From FEN-1219 sp036563665 (lineage in GTDB: Bacteria > Pseudomonadota > Gammaproteobacteria > Steroidobacterales > Rariloculaceae): a DNA stretch of 64,000 bases. A program made the position numbers and the translations under genes. The notes beneath the pieces were generated by a model that was given only the letters and a program-made list of their open reading frames with translations, did no database searches and was not told the origin of the DNA. The stretch is taken from contig DATCLY010000041.1 of NCBI GenBank assembly GCA_036563665.1, positions 62,001 to 126,000 on the forward strand, written 5' to 3'. This document shows positions 8,751 to 18,088 of the stretch, piece after piece; position 1 is the stretch's first letter, and each line of letters opens with the position of its first letter.

Positions 8751-9827
8751 TCAGTCGCTCCTGAGCTCGGCGCGATCCCGTATGAACTGCGAGAAGACCC
8801 ACTTCTCGCCGCGCGTGGGCGGGCGGCCGCTGTGCAGCGTGCGCACGTCCGCCTGCCCGTTCGGCAGCGTGTTCACGAAGAACAGCCCTTCTCCGCGTCG
8901 GCCGGCGTGCTCGACGCCGAGGCGCGGGAAGACGGTCTCGCCGCCCTCGTAGCCGTCGTTGAGGTAGACGAGAAACGTCACCACGCGGTGGCCGAACCTG
9001 CGGATCTCCTCTTCGTAGCCGGGATGGGCGGGATCGACGAAGTCGTAGTGATAGCCGATGCTCTCGCCCACCGCGTAGTGCAGCACCGTGGGGGCTTCCA
9101 TGTGGGGCACGGGCTGTCCGCACGCCGCCGACATTCGCGCTTGCACCATGAGGTGCACGAGGTCCGCCTGCATCATGTTGAACACCGCGGCCGAGTTCGT
9201 CCGCGATTCGTCGACGTAATCCACGTGGCGCTGAGCATCGTACACGCGGGCACGCTCGAGCCTGCCGCGCGCACGGTCGATGAGCCAATCGCACGCGGCC
9301 TCGCTCACGAAGGCCGGGAAGACGCAGATCCGCGGGTCGTCGTGGACCACGAAGCCGGGCCGGGGCGCGAGCAGCCGCCGGAGGCGCGCCTCCTCGAGCA
9401 GCCGAGCTGCGTCGGCCCAGTTTGCGACTCGCGGCGCCCCGTTCCCGGCGGCCATCGTGGCCAGCACCCCGAGCTGCGCGCGGGCCGGCGCCCAGCCGCG
9501 CTCCGCGGCGAGCAGCAGCAGCCGCAGCGCTGCGCCCCAGTCCGGCGGCCCGAAGACGCCGGCCGCGTGGAGGACGGCGAGCCGGTCCGCCGCCTCGGCG
9601 CCGCCCATCTTCACCGCGTCGGTGAGGAGCCCGATGCCTTGCCGGCGCAAGCGCGGCGCCCGGTCGCCGACGATGATGCGCTTCGCGAGCTCCGTGATCG
9701 CGTCGACGTCGCCGCGCTGCGCCGCGCCGGCGAGCTCGTTGATCGCGTCCTCGTGGCGCCCTTCCGCATCGAGCGCCCGCGCCCGCGCGACCGCTGCAGA
9801 TGGCGTGTCGGCAGCCACGGCGGGCAC
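8751..9827 (-). CDS. Prolyl 4-hydroxylase-like 2-oxoglutarate/Fe(II) oxygenase with Sel1-like N-terminus
   Basis: The 358-residue protein starts with about 150 helical residues resembling Sel1/TPR repeats. A P4Hc-type dioxygenase domain follows. The iron ligands are H260 and D262 (YHYDF) and H332 (LHSG), and K342 fits the 2-oxoglutarate-binding basic residue. YLNDGYEGGETVFP is a typical P4H strand pair. Enzymes of this group hydroxylate proline or other residues in proteins or peptides. There is no signal peptide, so it is cytoplasmic. The GTG start follows the TAG stop of the halogenase without a gap, so the two are probably co-translated. The substrate is unknown. Confidence 0.82.
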   Translation of the reverse strand: MPAVAADTPSAAVARARALDAEGRHEDAINELAGAAQRGDVDAITELAKRIIVGDRAPRLRRQGIGLLTDAVKMGGAEAADRLAVLHAAGVFGPPDWGAALRLLLLAAERGWAPARAQLGVLATMAAGNGAPRVANWADAARLLEEARLRRLLAPRPGFVVHDDPRICVFPAFVSEAACDWLIDRARGRLERARVYDAQRHVDYVDESRTNSAAVFNMMQADLVHLMVQARMSAACGQPVPHMEAPTVLHYAVGESIGYHYDFVDPAHPGYEEEIRRFGHRVVTFLVYLNDGYEGGETVFPRLGVEHAGRRGEGLFFVNTLPNGQADVRTLHSGRPPTRGEKWVFSQFIRDRAELRSD

Positions 9828-11324
9828 CTACGCGACGTTCGGACGCCAGGGACCGTGCAGGCTCGTTTCGACGGGCGTGAAGTTGCGGGGGTCCACCGCC
9901 CGCCGCGGAGCCGCGGCGATCTGCCGCAAGGCCAGCTCGGCCCTGGCGCGTTGCTCGTGGCTCACTTGGATTCGAGCATACTTGAAGCCGTAGCCGTTCA
10001 GGATGTCGATCCACGACACCTCGTTGAACGCCCACGCGAAGCTCTTCACCCTGTTGTAGCTGTTCGGCATCTCCGCCGCGTAGAGCGCGAGCCTATGCCG
10101 CAGCCGCTCCGGATACTCGCGCGACGTCTGGTATCGCCAGAACTCGCTGTCCCGGCGGCTCGACAGCAGGTAATGCGCGTCGACGAAGTCCTGGACGTCG
10201 CGGATGTAGCCGGTCATCAACGCGTTGTACTTCACGCGCGCGTCGTCGTCGAAGTACCGCAGCCCGAGAAAACGGCTCAGCAGGTCCGCGCAGCTGATCG
10301 TCCAGTTGAGCCCCGTGGCTTCCAGCGGCTCGACGAAGCCGGCGGCGAGCCCGATGGCGACGACGTTGCCGACCCAGGGATCGCGCAGGGTGTCGTGCTC
10401 GAACGAGATGTGGCGCACTTCGACGTCCCGCATGCGCTCCTCGCCCCAGTAGCGGCGAAACTCGATCTCCGCCTGCTCCGGGGAGCAGAAGTCGGCGTGA
10501 TACACGTAGCCGCTGCCGATTCGCGAGCGCAGCGGTATCGACCACGTCCAGCCGTGCTCGTGCGCGTGCGCCCGCGTGTAGGGGTGCATCTCCGAGGCGC
10601 GGTCGACGTAGGGCACGTTGGCGGCGACGGCGCGGTTCACGTTCGGCTCGTAAGGCAGCCTGGTCGGCTCGGCGATCTTGCGGAGCACGGCGCGGGCGAA
10701 ACCCGTGCAGTCCACATACAGGTCCGCCGACAGCGTCCTGCCGTCGTCGAGCTTGATGCCCGAGATGCGGCCGTCCGTCGCCACGGCCTCGATGCGGTCC
10801 GCCTTGATCACCTCCACCTGCGTGAGGCGACGCTCCAGATACTCGGCGAGCTTCAGGGCGTCGACGTGCAGCGCCTTCGCCGCCTCCGGCGCGATGAGGT
10901 TCCTCTTGACGCAGGTCTCGTACGACGTGTGCACCTGCGCGTAGTAATCGGCATGCGTGTAGCGCTTCGGGTCCTCGAGGATCAGCTGCTGGTAGTGATG
11001 GGCCGCCGTGTACGGGCCCGTGTCCGCCATCGTGGTGAACGGATGCCAGTAGTGATCGCCGACGACGTTCCAGTCGCGGTAGAAGATTCCGCATTTGATC
11101 GTGGCGTCGCAGGCCACGCAGAAGTCGGCGAGGTCCAGCCCTGCGGCCAGCAACCGCTGCGGCAAGTCCGGCTGCGTGGACTCGCCCACGCCGATCGGCT
11201 GGTTCGCCGTCGGCCGGACCAGCCGCAGCTTGATGAAGGGGCAATACGCGCTCAGCACCAGCGCGGTCAGCCAGCCGGCCGATCCCGCACCCACGATGAG
11301 GACCGAGTTGACGGGCTGGAACAT
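9828..11324 (-). CDS. FAD-dependent tryptophan halogenase family protein
   Basis: The 498-residue protein is of the PrnA/RebH family, which chlorinates or brominates tryptophan or a related indole with FADH2, O2 and halide. GAGSAG (12-17) is the FAD-binding site, GVGEST (45-50) is the family block, K77 fits the catalytic lysine (K79 of PrnA), and GWTWSIP (258-264) is the halogenase WxWxIP signature that separates these enzymes from monooxygenases. No flavin reductase gene is adjacent; a flavin reductase-like gene lies 31 kb away. There is no NRPS or PKS. The context (ankyrin, P4H-like, TonB receptor) suggests a family member of unknown substrate, not a known antibiotic pathway. It starts 2 bases after the ankyrin gene stop. 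Confidence 0.88.
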   Translation of the reverse strand: MFQPVNSVLIVGAGSAGWLTALVLSAYCPFIKLRLVRPTANQPIGVGESTQPDLPQRLLAAGLDLADFCVACDATIKCGIFYRDWNVVGDHYWHPFTTMADTGPYTAAHHYQQLILEDPKRYTHADYYAQVHTSYETCVKRNLIAPEAAKALHVDALKLAEYLERRLTQVEVIKADRIEAVATDGRISGIKLDDGRTLSADLYVDCTGFARAVLRKIAEPTRLPYEPNVNRAVAANVPYVDRASEMHPYTRAHAHEHGWTWSIPLRSRIGSGYVYHADFCSPEQAEIEFRRYWGEERMRDVEVRHISFEHDTLRDPWVGNVVAIGLAAGFVEPLEATGLNWTISCADLLSRFLGLRYFDDDARVKYNALMTGYIRDVQDFVDAHYLLSSRRDSEFWRYQTSREYPERLRHRLALYAAEMPNSYNRVKSFAWAFNEVSWIDILNGYGFKYARIQVSHEQRARAELALRQIAAAPRRAVDPRNFTPVETSLHGPWRPNVA

Positions 11325-11326
11325 GC

Positions 11327-12820
11327 TCAGCCGCCGGCGGCGGCCGTGGCGGGCATGCTGGCCCGCAGCAGCTCCACGATCGGCTGCGAGGGCTCCGGCC
11401 GGCGCGACTCGGCGACCGCGAGCGGGGTCTGCCCCTTCTCGTTCACGACCGTGACGTCGGCGCCCGCTTCGATGAGGAACCGCACGAGGGTCTCCGAGCC
11501 GCGACCGGCCACCGCCGCGTGCAACGCGGTGTCGCCGCGCGCGTCCCGCGCGTTGATGTCGAGGCCGAGCTCGAGGAGCAGCCTCATGGTCTCCACGGCC
11601 TCCTCCTCGCTGCCCTGATCGAACGACGGGGCGATGGGGCTGCCGTTTCGCCAGCCGAGACCCGCGGCGTACATGAGCGCCGTGGCGCCGTTCGGCATCT
11701 TGTGGTGCGGATCGGCGCCCGCCGCGAGCAGCAGCCGCACCACCTCGATGTCGCCCGACTTCGCCGCCCGCAGCAGCGGCGTGGCCCCTTCGCCGAGCGT
11801 CGCGTCGCCCGCCGTGTGATGGCGTTGCATGATGGGCTTCTTGAGCTGCGCGTTCGGGTCCGCGCCGCGCTCGAGCAGCCGCCGGATGATGTCCACGCTG
11901 TCGAGCGGCCCGACCGGCACGGGATTCGGCCTGCCGTGGCCGATCGCAAGCCGATGCATGTCCACCGCCGCGTACAGCGGCCCCATGCCCGACTCGTCCA
12001 CCACGTTGGGGTCGGCGCCCGCCTCGAGCAGCATGTCCGCGAACTCGTAGTGCGCGTTGATGATGGCGATGACGAGCGCCGTGGCGCCATCGGGATCGGT
12101 GGCGTCGAGATCGGCGCCCGCCTCGACGAGGGCGCGGCCCGACGCGAGCGCGTTCTGCCGCGCGGCATACATCAGCGGCGTCCAGGCGCCGAGCGGCAGG
12201 ATCGACTGCCCCAGCCGCCGCCGCTCGAATTCGTAGCGCGCCGAGCGCGCGTTGACGTCCGCGCCGTGCGCGACGAGCACCCGAACGGCCTCGGCATGGT
12301 CCTCCGCCGCCGCCCACATCAGGGCCGACTCACCGTACCAGTTCTCGCGCGCCTCCACGTCCGCGCCCGCCTCGAGCAGCACGCGCAGCGCCTCGGGCTC
12401 ACCCGTCCGCGCGGCGGTCATGAGCACCGTCTCGCCCTCGGGCAGCGTGGCGTTGACGTCGGCGCCCGCCGCGAGCAGCTCGCGCATCACCGCGGCGTCG
12501 CCGTTGACGGCAGCGAGATGCAGCGCCGTCATGCCGTAGCGATTGGCGGCACGGGCGTCGGCGCCCGCGCCGAGCAGCGCCTCGACCAGCGCGCCGTCGC
12601 CCGCGCGCACCGCCCAATGCAGCGCCGTCGTGCCGTCGGCCTCGGCCGCGTTCACGCCTTCGCCGCGGGCGATGAGCTCGAGCGCCGTGGCCCGGTCCCC
12701 GGTCTTCACCGCCTCCACGAGCGGCGGGAGCACCTCCCGCGCGACGGCCGGCGCGGCCGCGGCGAGGCACGCTGCAAGGACTGCCGCGAGCGCCGTGGGG
12801 GCCATGCGCAGGGGCCGCAT
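11327..12820 (-). CDS. Exported ankyrin-repeat protein
   Basis: The 497-residue protein has a signal peptide (PTALAAVLAACLAAAAPAVA), so it acts in the periplasm or, if the AACL segment is a lipobox, at a membrane. The rest is about ten or more ankyrin repeats with the pattern DGxTALHxAxxxGxxxxVxxLLxAGADxNA. Some loops are longer, such as the insert around WRNGSPIAPSFDQGSEEE. Ankyrin domains bind partner proteins. The gene lies in a tight series: it starts 2 bases after the DUF1552 stop and ends 2 bases before the halogenase start. The partner is unknown; the DUF1552 and DUF1592 exported proteins are obvious candidates. Confidence 0.88.
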   Translation of the reverse strand: MRPLRMAPTALAAVLAACLAAAAPAVAREVLPPLVEAVKTGDRATALELIARGEGVNAAEADGTTALHWAVRAGDGALVEALLGAGADARAANRYGMTALHLAAVNGDAAVMRELLAAGADVNATLPEGETVLMTAARTGEPEALRVLLEAGADVEARENWYGESALMWAAAEDHAEAVRVLVAHGADVNARSARYEFERRRLGQSILPLGAWTPLMYAARQNALASGRALVEAGADLDATDPDGATALVIAIINAHYEFADMLLEAGADPNVVDESGMGPLYAAVDMHRLAIGHGRPNPVPVGPLDSVDIIRRLLERGADPNAQLKKPIMQRHHTAGDATLGEGATPLLRAAKSGDIEVVRLLLAAGADPHHKMPNGATALMYAAGLGWRNGSPIAPSFDQGSEEEAVETMRLLLELGLDINARDARGDTALHAAVAGRGSETLVRFLIEAGADVTVVNEKGQTPLAVAESRRPEPSQPIVELLRASMPATAAAGG

Positions 12821-12822
12821 CG

Positions 12823-14145
12823 TCAGATCTCGAACCGTTCGGTGCTCTCGCCGATGCGCTCGATGGGGCTGCCGAACGTGCCTGCCACGCCGAGCCAGAA
12901 GTTCGCGATCGGCGACCACTCCGGCGCCTTGACGAAGCGGTTGCCGCGGATCCGGCCGCCCGCGCTGCCGAACACCGCGAGCGGCAGCGGGTACGGCCCG
13001 TGCGCCTGGCCGTCGCTCATGCCCGCGCCGAACGCGATCAGCGAGTGATCGAGCAGCGTGCCGTCGCCGTCCGGCGAGGCGCGCAGCTTCTCGAGGAACT
13101 CCGCGAACAGCGACGCGAAGTGCGCGTTGATCTTCGCGTGCTGCGCCATGTTCTCCGGCTGGAACCCGTGATGCGAGGTGTCGTGGTGCGTCTGGCTCGC
13201 GCCGAGATGCGGGAAGGTGCGCTGGCTCGCCTCCCGCCCCGTCATGAACGTGAACACGCGCGTGAGGTCGGCCTGGTAGGCGAGCACCAGCAAGTCGAAC
13301 ATCAGCCGCATGTGCTCCTCGAACGAGTCCGGGATGCCCACGGGCGCGGTCATCGACTCGAGATCCGCCACGTCGCGCGCCGCCGTGCGCTGGATGCGCC
13401 GCTCCACCTCCCGCACGTTGTCGAGATAGCCCTCGAGACGCGCGCGGTCGGGGGCGCTCACCGCGCGCCCGAGCGCGCGCGCTTCCTCCGCGACCGAGTC
13501 GAGGATGCTGCGGTCCTCGTGCATCCGCCGCGCCCGCTCCTCCGGCGTGCCCGGCCGGCCGAACAGGCGCTCGAACACCACTCGCGGGTTGATTTCCATC
13601 GGCAACGGCTCGGTCTCCGACGCCCAGGAGATCGTGTTCATGTACGTGCAGCTGTAACCCGGCACGCAGCCGCCGATGTACCCCGAGAAGTCCTCGGTCG
13701 CGAGCTCGAGCGACGGGAACGGCGTGTCCTGCCCGAGATGCTTCGCGAGCACCTGATCGATCGTGATGCCGACCTGGATGTCCTCGGCCTCGGTCTGCTT
13801 CGCCACCGCCCCCGACAGCCACCCGGCCGAGCTCACGGCGTGGTCCGTGACGCGGGTGCCGCCCGCGCGCGAGAGGTTGCCGATCACCGTCATCTGATCG
13901 CGGAACGGGGCGAGCGGCTGCAGCACCGGCGTGAGCTCCAGCGGCCCAGCCTCACCGCTCGGCATCCAGTAGTCCATCGGGCAGCCGTTCGGGAAGTACA
14001 CCGCACCGAAGCGCAACGGCGACGGCGTGGCCGCCCGCGCCGTCAACGCAGGCACCATCGACTCGAGCAACGGCAAGGCGATGGCGGCCCCCGCTCCGCG
14101 CAGGAACGTGCGTCTCGGCAATGCCTTCCGGGTGATGTACCTCAT
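12823..14145 (-). CDS. DUF1552 family Tat-exported protein
   Basis: The 440-residue protein begins with a twin-arginine signal (PRRTFLRGAGAAIALPLLES). The family blocks FGAVYFPNGCPMDYW, TVIGNLSRAGG and GYSCTYMNTISWAS fit DUF1552, a family known mainly from planctomycetes and always near DUF1592 proteins. The function is unknown; folding before export implies a cofactor or complex. AAGGGG eight bases before the ATG at 14145 supports that start over an upstream one. The gene lies 49 bases downstream of the DUF1592 gene, its usual partner. Confidence 0.86.
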   Translation of the reverse strand: MRYITRKALPRRTFLRGAGAAIALPLLESMVPALTARAATPSPLRFGAVYFPNGCPMDYWMPSGEAGPLELTPVLQPLAPFRDQMTVIGNLSRAGGTRVTDHAVSSAGWLSGAVAKQTEAEDIQVGITIDQVLAKHLGQDTPFPSLELATEDFSGYIGGCVPGYSCTYMNTISWASETEPLPMEINPRVVFERLFGRPGTPEERARRMHEDRSILDSVAEEARALGRAVSAPDRARLEGYLDNVREVERRIQRTAARDVADLESMTAPVGIPDSFEEHMRLMFDLLVLAYQADLTRVFTFMTGREASQRTFPHLGASQTHHDTSHHGFQPENMAQHAKINAHFASLFAEFLEKLRASPDGDGTLLDHSLIAFGAGMSDGQAHGPYPLPLAVFGSAGGRIRGNRFVKAPEWSPIANFWLGVAGTFGSPIERIGESTERFEI

Positions 14146-14194
14146 GACAGCGATCCCCTTCTCAGAACGTCTCCAAGCAACGCGCGATCTCCGC

Positions 14195-16606
14195 TCACGC
14201 AACCTCGTCCGCCGCCTTCGTGCGCATCCTAAACGGCGTACTGTCGACGATCCCCAGCACGATCGCGGAGAACCGGTAATCCTCGCGCTCCGCGTCCCGC
14301 AGTATCTGCCGCACGACGGGCATGTCGTACGGCTGCAGCCCCCTTCCCAGCGCGTAGGTCAAGAGCTTCTCGACGAACGTGCCGACGAAAATGCGCGGAT
14401 CGCGCAGCAGCGCCTCGCGCAGCTCCACCACGCCGTCGACCGCGGTGCCGTCCACGAGCACGCCGGTCGCATCGATCGGCAGGCCCCGGTCGTACGTGCG
14501 CCAGCCGCCCACCGCGTCGAAGTTCTCCATGGCGAACCCGAGCGGGTCGATCAGCGCATGGCACCCGGCGCACGAGGGCGTGTCGCGGTGCCGCTGCATG
14601 CGCTCGCGTATCGTCTTCGGTGCCTCGCCCGGCTCCGTCTCGAGCCGCGGCACGTTCGCCGGCGGCGCCGGCGGCGGCGTGCCCATCAGGTTCTCGAGCA
14701 GCCACTTGCCCCGCAGCGACGGCGCCGTGCGGTCCGCGTGCGACGTCGCCATCAATATCCCGCCCTTGCCGAGCAGCCCCCGGCGCGCGTCGAGATCCGG
14801 CCCGAGCTGGACGCGGCGGAAATGGCTGCCGTAGACGTTCGGTATGCCGTAGTGGCGCGCCAGCCGCTCGTTCACGAACGTGTAGTCGCCCGTCATGAGC
14901 TCGAGCACGCTGCGGTCCTCCGCCACCACGCTCGCGAAGAAGAGCTCCGCTTCCCGCCGGAAAGCCTGCCGCAGATCGTTGTCGAAGTCCGGGAACGCGT
15001 CGGAGTTCGGCCGGATGTTCTCGAGGTTGCGCAGGTGCAGCCACTGACCGGCGAAGTTCTTCGTCAACGCCTCCGCCTTGGAATCCGCGAGCATCCGCCG
15101 CACCTGCGCCTCGAGCACCGCCGGATCCGAGAGCTCGCCGCGCTCGGCGACGTCGAGCAGCTCCTCGTCGGGGATGCTGCTCCAGAGGAAAAACGACAGC
15201 CGCGTCGCGAGCTCCACGTCGCTCACGCGATACGGCTTGCCGGGCGCGAGGTCCTCCCGGTCTTCCTCGAGACGGAACACGAACGACGGACTCGCGAGCA
15301 ACCGCCGCAGCGCGAGCTGAATGCCCGTGTCGAACGTCCCCTGCTCCCGTCCTTCCTCGTAGAACGGCAGCAGCCGCTCGAGATCGGCTTCGGTCACCGG
15401 GCGGCGATACGCGCGGCGGGCGAGCCGCGTGAGAATCTCGCGCGCACAGGGCTCTTCTTCGTGCGGCTGGGTGGGACGGCACGTGAAGATGCGCTCGCGG
15501 CTCGGCGTCTCTCCCACCCCGCTCGGCTCGAACGGCCCGGTGATGGTCAGCGTTTCCACGTGCGGGCGCCCCGTCGCATCGTAGGTGCCCGCGTTGCTGC
15601 GCTCGAACGGGCGCAGCCGGTTCGTGCCGGCGCCGATCTTGCGGATGAACGCCGCCGTCACCGTCCGCGGGCCCGCCTCCACCGGCACCCGCACTCGCAG
15701 CCGCGCATCCACGGCGTCGGAACGCTCCGTCACCGTCGCGCCCGGCATCGGCGTCTCCGCAGCGCCGCCCACCGTCTCGAGGAACACGCGCCGGCCGTCC
15801 ACGGCGATCTCCAGCTGGTGCTCGTGCTCGAGCCCCCGGATCACCTCGAGGTTGTTGCGCAGCAGCGTGATCTGGAACTCGTACTCCCCGTCCAGCGGGA
15901 AGTGGTGCTCCACCGCGAGCCCGCCGACCGTGCCGAGCGGCAGCCCCTCGAGATGCCGCGACTGCGATTGATCCCCCGCCACACGGTACGTGCGCGCCAC
16001 CGTCGTGGTGGCCGGATCGCCCACGGCCAGGGCGCTCACCCGATCGGCCGCCGCGAGGTAGCGCTCGAGCAGTGTCGGCGAGAACGTGAGCACGTCGCCG
16101 ATGTTGTCGAAGCCGAACGCCGCGTCATCCGGCGGCAAGAGCTCGGCCACGTCCACCTCGAGCGCCAACAAATCGCGGATGGCGTTCGCGTACTCCGTGC
16201 GGTTCAGCCGGCGCAGGGCGGGTGCGCCCGGGTTCGGCACCACCGACTCGTCCAGCGCCGCCTCCAGCCACCCGGCAAACGTCTCGTACGTCCGCTCGTC
16301 CGGCTGCTCGGCGTCCTGCGGCGGCATCGTGCGCGTGCGCAGCTTCCGCACGATGCGCTCCCACGTGTGCGCGTCCGCCGCCACGCTCTGGGGATCGAGA
16401 TGCTCGAACGACACCCCGCCCATGTAGTCCACGTCGTTGTGGCAGACTTCGCAGTAGCGCCCGAGCGTGGCCGCCGCATCCGCCGCGCTGTTCACCACGC
16501 TTCCGTCCCCGGGAATTCCGCAGCCCGAAGACAACGCCGCCGCGGCAAGCGCCACGGCGCCCGCCGACGCGCGCCCCATCGACGCCGACGTAGACTTAGT
16601 CTTCAC
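14195..16606 (-). CDS. DUF1592/DUF1588-type c-heme lipoprotein
   Basis: About 803 residues. A lipobox (LSSGC, Cys29) follows a basic start. A CEVCH heme-c motif (52-56) opens the planctomycete-type cytochrome part, a long DUF1587/1595/1592 series follows (RRLNRTEYANAIRDLL is typical), and a second CxxCH (CAGCHALIDPLGF, near 678) marks DUF1588, then DUF1585. Such proteins are predicted surface or periplasmic redox proteins of unknown reaction. The GTG at 16606 gives the best lipoprotein signal; an ATG at 16579 is possible. It is the promoter-proximal gene of the 16.6-8.75 kb leftward set. Confidence 0.85.
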   Translation of the reverse strand: MKTKSTSASMGRASAGAVALAAAALSSGCGIPGDGSVVNSAADAAATLGRYCEVCHNDVDYMGGVSFEHLDPQSVAADAHTWERIVRKLRTRTMPPQDAEQPDERTYETFAGWLEAALDESVVPNPGAPALRRLNRTEYANAIRDLLALEVDVAELLPPDDAAFGFDNIGDVLTFSPTLLERYLAAADRVSALAVGDPATTTVARTYRVAGDQSQSRHLEGLPLGTVGGLAVEHHFPLDGEYEFQITLLRNNLEVIRGLEHEHQLEIAVDGRRVFLETVGGAAETPMPGATVTERSDAVDARLRVRVPVEAGPRTVTAAFIRKIGAGTNRLRPFERSNAGTYDATGRPHVETLTITGPFEPSGVGETPSRERIFTCRPTQPHEEEPCAREILTRLARRAYRRPVTEADLERLLPFYEEGREQGTFDTGIQLALRRLLASPSFVFRLEEDREDLAPGKPYRVSDVELATRLSFFLWSSIPDEELLDVAERGELSDPAVLEAQVRRMLADSKAEALTKNFAGQWLHLRNLENIRPNSDAFPDFDNDLRQAFRREAELFFASVVAEDRSVLELMTGDYTFVNERLARHYGIPNVYGSHFRRVQLGPDLDARRGLLGKGGILMATSHADRTAPSLRGKWLLENLMGTPPPAPPANVPRLETEPGEAPKTIRERMQRHRDTPSCAGCHALIDPLGFAMENFDAVGGWRTYDRGLPIDATGVLVDGTAVDGVVELREALLRDPRIFVGTFVEKLLTYALGRGLQPYDMPVVRQILRDAEREDYRFSAIVLGIVDSTPFRMRTKAADEVA

Positions 16607-16832
16607 AGCCCACCAACTGTACCGGTGGTGCCGGAAATGTCCAGGCCGGCGGCATGAGAAATCCAAAGCGGCGCCGAGAGTTACGCGTGACGACCACACC
16701 GCGGATGGTGGTGCCGGCAGTGACGGTCACGCCGCGCGGCCGCGCGCGTGCCCGCGGGCCGGCAACCCGGGGCGATTCCGGCTCGCACCATTGCTGGTGT
16801 CATCGATTCTAGTATCGGCGCTACGCGTTCGA

Positions 16833-17681
16833 TTACGGCTTGCCGGGCTGTTGACCGCAGGAGTCCTGCAGCAGCTCCACGTCCGGCGTGTAGAGCCAGG
16901 TCTTGGTGATGACCAGCGGCCTGGCGAGCATCACCGGGTCCGTGAGCGTGAGCGTGAGCTCGAGCCGCCGCGGATCCTCGCGCACCGTGTAGCGCTCCAC
17001 CGCCGTGAGCTCGCCGCTGTGGCCGGCGCGCGAGGCATCCGAGATCCGATCGGGCGTGACGCGCGCGGTCTCGACGACGAGCTCGCCGCTCTCGACGCGC
17101 CCCACCGAATGGCCGAGCAGGGTCGGCGTGCGATGCGTGGGGTGCGGCCGACCGTCCATATAAATGGGCCGCATCAGCGACCACTCCTCGTAGCGGATCA
17201 GCAGATGCTCGCCGTCGCGGCTGATCCGTAGGGGCAACGGGTTCGTCGCCTCCCGCACGAAGCCATACGGCTGGCAGTTGAGGAACTTGGGGTCGCTCTC
17301 CTCGGTGTTGGCGTCGCGGACCTGGCGGCCCAGCGCCGTGAGGGTTTGCTCGAAGGCGGCCTGCCATGCGGCCTGGGCCTCGGCGGCCAACGCCATGGCC
17401 GGGCGGCTGTCGTTCGCCGGATCCTCGAGCAGCGCGCTCAAGTGCTGGTAATACTCGAGCGGGCAGCCCACGAAGCACTGGATGTCCGCGAACGTCCAGT
17501 ATTCGTGATCCTGCGTGGTGAAGACGCCGCTCCACGTCCCGAGAAACGGCTCTAGCGGATCGGGCGTCTGCGCCGAGACGGCGAGCGGCAGCGTGAGCAC
17601 GAGGCCCGCCAGCAAGGAGCGCCGCCGAGCCGCGACCGGCGAGCGTGCATCTGCGGCGCGCATGGACGTCGCGGGCCTCAT
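16833..17681 (-). CDS. Exported protein of unknown function (DUF6152 neighbour)
   Basis: 282 residues with a signal peptide ending in AVSAQ. Two cysteines lie in CFVGC. The middle carries a block seen in many exported proteins of unknown function (YMDGRPHP, then LLGHSVGRVESGELVVET). I do not know its function. Its ATG overlaps the TGA of the DUF6152 gene (ATGA), so the two are probably made together and act in the same compartment. The 226-base gap to the DUF1592 gene holds no gene. Confidence 0.75.
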   Translation of the reverse strand: MRPATSMRAADARSPVAARRRSLLAGLVLTLPLAVSAQTPDPLEPFLGTWSGVFTTQDHEYWTFADIQCFVGCPLEYYQHLSALLEDPANDSRPAMALAAEAQAAWQAAFEQTLTALGRQVRDANTEESDPKFLNCQPYGFVREATNPLPLRISRDGEHLLIRYEEWSLMRPIYMDGRPHPTHRTPTLLGHSVGRVESGELVVETARVTPDRISDASRAGHSGELTAVERYTVREDPRRLELTLTLTDPVMLARPLVITKTWLYTPDVELLQDSCGQQPGKP

Positions 17682-18088
17682 CGCCGCCGCCGCCGATCGT
17701 TGAACTCTTCGTAACGGACGTCCTCGGCGAACCGCTCCGTGCCGTCGGGCAGCGTGAGGTACTCCATGTGGACGAGGTTCGAGCCGTCGCGCGCGGGATG
17801 CCCGCGCACGATGACCTTGTCGCCGGGCTTGACGTCGTCGGCCGTCCAGCCGGCCCGCATGAGCTGCGTGCGCGAGCCGCCTTCCGCGAGCCACTGCTCC
17901 GTCTTGCCGTCCTTCTCCACGTTGAAGTAGATCCGCATGTGCGGGTTGCCGAGCTGATACTCGGTCACGACCCCTTCGACGGTGATCTCCTTCGTGAGGT
18001 CGTAGAGCATCGCGGGCGAGTGATGCGCCGCGGCCTGCATGAGGGGCACCGCCACCGCCGCCAGCAACAGGGCCCGAAAGGTCTGCAT
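17678..18088 (-). CDS. DUF6152 family exported protein
   Basis: 136 residues with a signal peptide ending at AAAHHSPA. The mature protein looks like a small beta-barrel (OB-like) with VEGVVTEYQLGNPHMRIYF and VIVRGHPARDG, the DUF6152 pattern. The HH right after the cleavage site is conserved in such proteins and might bind metal, which is inference. GGGGAGAC before the ATG at 18088 fixes the start. A second DUF6152 gene lies at 56812. It diverges from glutamate dehydrogenase. Confidence 0.8.
   Translation of the reverse strand: MQTFRALLLAAVAVPLMQAAAHHSPAMLYDLTKEITVEGVVTEYQLGNPHMRIYFNVEKDGKTEQWLAEGGSRTQLMRAGWTADDVKPGDKVIVRGHPARDGSNLVHMEYLTLPDGTERFAEDVRYEEFNDRRRRR

Noticed and set aside
9828..11324. 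Treating the halogenase as part of an antibiotic cluster
   Set aside because: No NRPS, PKS, prenyltransferase or resistance genes are nearby, and the linked genes are exported proteins and a TonB receptor.
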